NCBI RefSeq assembly: GCF_947241705.1
Contig: NC_079259.1
Span: 806,001-870,000 of the forward strand
DNA from: Saccharomyces mikatae IFO 1815
Taxonomy: Eukaryota > Ascomycota > Saccharomycetes > Saccharomycetales > Saccharomycetaceae
Reading direction: 5' to 3'
Length of the DNA stretch: 64,000 bases
Shown: one piece after another, positions 60,057 to 64,000 of the stretch
Layout: each line of letters begins with the position of its first letter
How positions within the stretch are numbered: position 1 is the first letter of the stretch
The notes under the pieces: model-generated
Told to the model about the DNA's origin: nothing
Database searches by the model: none
Seen by the model: the letters and a program-made list of their open reading frames with translations, nothing else
Translations under genes and position numbers: made by a program

Positions 60057-62192
60057 ATGGCAGCAAAGAAGGGACAAAAGAAGGGTGGTCAAAGTAACCA
60101 TGGAAAAAACTCCGATATGGATGTTGAAGACCGTCTCCAAGCCGTTGTCTTAACAGATTCATACGAAACTAGGTTTATGCCACTGACGGCTGTCAAGCCT
60201 AGGTGTTTGTTGCCACTGGCTAATGTACCACTTATTGAATATACCTTGGAATTTTTAGCCAAAGCCGGCGTGCATGAAGTCTTTTTAATTTGCTCTTCTC
60301 ACGCCAACCAAATTAATGACTATATTGAAAAATCTAAATGGAACTTGCCCTGGTCTCCATTTAAGATTACAACCATCATGTCTCCTGAAGCTAGATGTAC
60401 AGGTGATGTTATGAGAGATCTAGATAATAGAGGCATTATTACTGGAGATTTTATTTTAGTCAGTGGTGATGTCTTGACGAACATCGACTTCAGTAAAATG
60501 CTCGAATTTCATAAAAAAATGCACGTTCAGGACAAGGACCACATCTCAACAATGTGTCTAAGCAAAGCAAGCACTTATCCTAAAACAAGAACCATTGAAC
60601 CTGCTGCATTTGTCTTGGACAAAGCTACTAATAGATGTATTTACTACCAAGACCTACCATTGCCAAGTTCTAAAGAAAAGACTTCCATTCAAATTGACCC
60701 AGAGTTGTTGGATAATGTTGATGAATTTGTCATAAGAAATGACTTGATTGATTGTAGAATAGATATTTGTACATCCCACGTCCCGTTGATTTTTCAGGAA
60801 AATTTTGACTATCAATCGTTAAGAACAGATTTCGTTAAAGGTGTCATTTCAAGTGATATTTTGGGAAAACATATCTACGCCTATGTAACGGATGAATACG
60901 CAGTAAGAGTAGAAAGTTGGCAAACTTATGATACTATTTCTCAAGATTTCTTAGGAAGATGGTGCTATCCATTAGTCCTAGACTCTAATATACAAGAAGA
61001 TCAAACATATTCGTACGAATCGAGACATATATACAAGGAAAAAGACGTTGTTTTGGCGCAATCTTGCAAAATTGGTAAATGTACCGCCATTGGATCGGGC
61101 ACAAAAATCGGAGAGGGTACTAAAATTGAGAATTCGGTTATTGGAAGAAACTGTCAAATCGGTGAAAACATTAAAATCAAGAATAGTTTCATCTGGGATG
61201 ACTGTATCATTGGAAATAACAGTATCATTGATCACTCGTTAATTGCCTCCAACGCCACTTTAGGTTGTAATGTGCGCCTAAATGATGGCTGTATAATTGG
61301 CTACAATGTTAAGGTTGATGATAATATGGATCTGGATAGAAAAACCAAAATATCAGCCAGCCCACTAAAAAGTACCATTTCAAGAATGTATGACAACGAT
61401 AATGGTGAGAAATTCGAAGAAGATAGTGATAATTATCTATTGGCCGTGTCTGTCGTTGGAGAAAAGGGTGTCGGCTACATTTACGAAAGCGAAGTCTCTG
61501 ATGATGAAGACAGTTCCACGGAGGCTTATAGAGAGGTAAACAGTTTAAGCAACCAATTAGACGAATTTTACCTGAGCGATACTTCTATTTCTTCCGCTAC
61601 TAAAAAGACAAAGAAAAAGAGAACGATGTCTGTCAATAGTGTATACACTGATAGAGAAGAAGTTGATTCTGAATTTGAGGAAGACTTCGAGAAAGAAGGT
61701 ATTGCTACCGTGGAACGCGCCATGGAAAATAACCATGATCTTGACACAGCATTATTAGAATTAAACACTTTGAGAATGAGTATGAACGTTACATACCATG
61801 AAGTGAGAATAGCAACGATAACTGCACTACTAAAGAGAGTTTATCACTTCATTGCGACTCAAACGTTAGGTCCTAAAGATGCTGTAGTTAAGGTATTTAA
61901 TCAGTGGGGACTATTGTTTAAGAGACAAGCCTTTGATGAAGAAGAATATGTTGATTTGATGAACATCATAATGGAGAAGATTGTCGAACAAAAATTCGAT
62001 AAACCGGATCTGATTTTATTTAGTGCATTAGTTTCTCTATATGATAATGATATCATCGAGGAAGATTCAATCTATAAATGGTGGAATAGTGTTTCTACTG
62101 ATCCTCGCTATGATGAAGTCAAGAAATTGACAGTCAAGTGGGTCGAGTGGTTACAGAATGCAGATGAAGAGTCTTCTTCAGAAGAGGAGTAA
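60057..62192 (+). CDS. GCD6: GCD6, epsilon (catalytic) subunit of eIF2B
   Basis: The frame is open back to a TTG at 59988, but the first ATG is at 60057 (MAAKKGQKKGGQS), giving 711 codons (712 in S. cerevisiae). Gcd6 carries the guanine-nucleotide exchange activity of eIF2B for eIF2 and is a control point for translation initiation and GCN4. The N-terminal nucleotidyltransferase-like domain covers about residues 25-310 (MPLTAVKPRCLLPLANVPLIEY), followed by hexapeptide repeats at about residues 335-425 (IGKCTAIGSGTKIGEGTKI) and the catalytic W2/HEAT domain at about 545-711, ending in the acidic-aromatic boxes (KWVEWLQNADEESSSEEE). It lies 228 bp from the tRNA. Confidence 0.97.
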   Translation: MAAKKGQKKGGQSNHGKNSDMDVEDRLQAVVLTDSYETRFMPLTAVKPRCLLPLANVPLIEYTLEFLAKAGVHEVFLICSSHANQINDYIEKSKWNLPWSPFKITTIMSPEARCTGDVMRDLDNRGIITGDFILVSGDVLTNIDFSKMLEFHKKMHVQDKDHISTMCLSKASTYPKTRTIEPAAFVLDKATNRCIYYQDLPLPSSKEKTSIQIDPELLDNVDEFVIRNDLIDCRIDICTSHVPLIFQENFDYQSLRTDFVKGVISSDILGKHIYAYVTDEYAVRVESWQTYDTISQDFLGRWCYPLVLDSNIQEDQTYSYESRHIYKEKDVVLAQSCKIGKCTAIGSGTKIGEGTKIENSVIGRNCQIGENIKIKNSFIWDDCIIGNNSIIDHSLIASNATLGCNVRLNDGCIIGYNVKVDDNMDLDRKTKISASPLKSTISRMYDNDNGEKFEEDSDNYLLAVSVVGEKGVGYIYESEVSDDEDSSTEAYREVNSLSNQLDEFYLSDTSISSATKKTKKKRTMSVNSVYTDREEVDSEFEEDFEKEGIATVERAMENNHDLDTALLELNTLRMSMNVTYHEVRIATITALLKRVYHFIATQTLGPKDAVVKVFNQWGLLFKRQAFDEEEYVDLMNIIMEKIVEQKFDKPDLILFSALVSLYDNDIIEEDSIYKWWNSVSTDPRYDEVKKLTVKWVEWLQNADEESSSEEE

Positions 62193-62540
62193 ACGTCGGT
62201 TTAATGACCTGCATAGATCATGCGTTACTATAAAAACGGCCTTAATATTAAAAAAGTGAACACTATATAAAATTAGTATAATACATGTTACAAAAGCAAG
62301 TATTTTTATTATATTAGATTATTTTCAGCAGTACTAATTAAACAATAATCTCGAATTTTTTTCTTTTTTTCACTTGCCGAGAGACTTCGTTCTAAGTGGC
62401 AAAGAACTGAAAAAAAAATCGAAATGTGGTGGTGGTAATCACGAAGAGTAAGTAATACAATAAGAGAAGCTTTTGAGAGAGAACGAGAAAAGTAACGACA
62501 ACAATCGAGGAGAGGTTTTTCTATTTGTAATAACTAAGCG
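62193..62540. other. GCD6-TCP1 intergenic region
   Basis: These 348 bp hold the GCD6 terminator and the TCP1 promoter in tandem. T- and A-rich runs lie at 62357-62369 and 62411-62418. There is no copy of the PACE site seen upstream of CCT6. Nothing else is recognised. Confidence 0.4.
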
Positions 62541-64000
62541 ATGTCCCAATTATTCAATAACTCGCGCTCAGATACCTTGTTTCTAGGAGGTGAGAAAATA
62601 AGTGGTGATGATATTCGTAATCAAAACGTTTTAGCTACCATGGCTGTGGCGAACGTTGTCAAGTCATCTTTAGGCCCTGTTGGATTAGATAAAATGCTTG
62701 TTGATGACATCGGTGATTTTACTGTTACCAACGATGGTGCCACTATTTTATCTTTGTTAGATGTTCAACATCCAGCAGGGAAGATTTTAGTGGAATTAGC
62801 CCAACAACAGGATAGAGAAATTGGCGATGGTACTACTAGCGTTGTTATTATTGCTTCTGAGCTATTGAAAAGAGCTAACGAGTTAGTCAAGAATAAAATT
62901 CACCCAACCACCATCATAACTGGTTTCAGGGTTGCATTGAGAGAAGCTATTCGTTTTATAAATGAGGTTCTTTCCACAAGTGTTGATACTTTAGGAAAAG
63001 AGACACTAATCAATATTGCTAAAACTAGTATGTCTTCCAAGATCATTGGTTCTGATTCCGAGTTTTTCAGCAACATGGTTGTAGATGCACTTTTAGCTGT
63101 GAAGACACAAAATTCTAAAGGAGAAACTAAATACCCTGTAAAAGCTGTCAATGTTTTGAAAGCACATGGTAAATCTGCTACTGAATCATTGTTGATACCA
63201 GGTTATGCTTTAAATTGTACCATTGCTTCTCAAGCAATGCCTAAGCGTATCGCTGGTGGTAATGTTAAAATTGCATGTTTAGATTTGAACTTGCAGAAGG
63301 CCCGTATGGCAATGGGCGTTCAAATCAATATTGACGACCCGGAACAGTTAGAACAAATCCGTAAACGTGAAGCCGGTATCGTTCTGGAAAGAGTTAAAAA
63401 GATTATTGATTCTGGTGCTCAAGTGGTGTTGACTACTAAAGGTATCGATGATCTATGTCTGAAGGAATTTGTTGAAGCAAAGATCATGGGTGTAAGACGT
63501 TGTAAGAAGGAGGATTTAAGGAGAATTGCCCGTGCTACAGGTGCCACTTTAGTGGGTTCTATGTCTAACTTAGAAGGTGAGGAAACTTTTGAAAGCAGTT
63601 ATTTGGGCCTTTGTGATGAGGTGGTTCAAGCCAAATTTTCCGATGATGAATGTATTTTGATTAAGGGTACTTCTAAGCATTCTTCTTCTTCAATCATTTT
63701 AAGAGGCGCCAATGATTATTCTCTGGATGAGATGGAACGTTCTCTGCATGATTCTCTTTCTGTTGTTAAGAGAACGCTTGAAAGTGGAAATGTCGTGCCC
63801 GGTGGGGGTTGTGTTGAGGCCGCCTTGAATATTTACTTGGATAATTTTGCCACCACCGTTGGTTCTCGCGAACAGTTGGCTATTGCTGAATTTGCGGCTG
63901 CATTGTTGATCATCCCGAAAACTTTAGCAGTCAATGCTGCCAAGGATTCCAGTGAATTAGTTGCAAAATTGAGGTCTTACCATGCTGCTAGTCAAATGGC
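62541..64000 (+). CDS. TCP1: TCP1 (CCT1), alpha subunit of the CCT/TRiC chaperonin, 3' truncated by the window
   Basis: ATG at 62541 ([19 protein letters not shown]) opens a frame that runs to the window edge, 486 full codons plus two bases, of about 559 expected. It is the alpha subunit of the cytosolic chaperonin that folds actin and tubulin, and a partner of CCT6 found 45 kb away. Group II chaperonin signatures are present: [34 protein letters not shown] and [15 protein letters not shown]. The frame is intact as far as seen; the missing part is the end of the equatorial domain. Confidence 0.97.
   Translation, partial: MSQLFNNSRSDTLFLGGEKISGDDIRNQNVLATMAVANVVKSSLGPVGLDKMLVDDIGDFTVTNDGATILSLLDVQHPAGKILVELAQQQDREIGDGTTSVVIIASELLKRANELVKNKIHPTTIITGFRVALREAIRFINEVLSTSVDTLGKETLINIAKTSMSSKIIGSDSEFFSNMVVDALLAVKTQNSKGETKYPVKAVNVLKAHGKSATESLLIPGYALNCTIASQAMPKRIAGGNVKIACLDLNLQKARMAMGVQINIDDPEQLEQIRKREAGIVLERVKKIIDSGAQVVLTTKGIDDLCLKEFVEAKIMGVRRCKKEDLRRIARATGATLVGSMSNLEGEETFESSYLGLCDEVVQAKFSDDECILIKGTSKHSSSSIILRGANDYSLDEMERSLHDSLSVVKRTLESGNVVPGGGCVEAALNIYLDNFATTVGSREQLAIAEFAAALLIIPKTLAVNAAKDSSELVAKLRSYHAASQM

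Overview
This window is nuclear DNA of a budding yeast of the genus Saccharomyces. The order and orientation of 31 protein genes match the stretch of S. cerevisiae chromosome IV right arm from SDH4 (YDR178W) to TCP1 (YDR212W). The genes are intronless, tightly packed on both strands and separated by AT-rich spacers. Protein lengths equal or nearly equal the S. cerevisiae ones, but sequences differ at many positions (for example the N-terminus of Scc2 and the low-complexity parts of Ume6, Nup42 and Ref2). I therefore read it as a sister species rather than S. cerevisiae. The Ty4/Tsu4-type retrotransposon would fit the S. uvarum/S. eubayanus side of the genus, but such elements have moved between species, so the species call is an inference.

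Layout. 1-12.9 kb: end of SDH4, CSN9, NVJ3, SCC2 (cohesin loader), SAS4, CDC1, PLP1, ATC1. 13-26 kb: UPS3, SND1, CCT6, SLY1, RVB1, HST4, NUP42. 27-39 kb: MSS116, REF2, CAB5, CBS2, RKM2, VPS64/FAR9, SPC19, RAV2. 39-52.5 kb: COQ4, MSC2, EBS1, UME6, MSS4 and the small CYSTM gene YDR210W. 52.5-59.7 kb: a nest of retrotransposon DNA. 59.7-64 kb: an intron-containing tRNA-Ile(UAU), GCD6 and the first 486 codons of TCP1, which runs off the end.

The accessory part is 52.5-59.7 kb. A complete Ty4/Tsu4-family element (53409-59522, minus strand) has two 329-bp LTRs that I read as identical, a CAATC target duplication, an 18-nt primer site matching the 3' end of tRNA-Asn, intact gag and pol, and a CTTAGGC +1 frameshift site. 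It sits inside an older Ty1/Ty2-type delta LTR that had already been split by a 382-bp tau-like solo LTR in the opposite orientation. Removing both insertions leaves one delta of about 331 bp. The cluster lies just upstream of the tRNA gene, the usual target for such elements.

The genes are mostly housekeeping and do not form an operon-like unit. Thematic links are the chaperonin genes (CCT6, TCP1 and the CCT cofactor PLP1), silencing or chromatin genes (SAS4, HST4, RVB1, UME6) and mitochondrial genes (MSS116, CBS2, COQ4, UPS3, SDH4). Start codons were re-read from the DNA. For SAS4, CDC1, UPS3, SLY1, NUP42 and GCD6 the longest open frame begins at a non-ATG codon, so the first fitting ATG was used; for HST4 a downstream ATG was preferred. 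I see no evidence of a wholly new gene system. The most unusual non-genic signals are the nested retroelements, a 14-bp perfect hairpin inside SCC2, a hairpin at the start of CBS2, and an upstream ORF that overlaps the HST4 start as ATGA.
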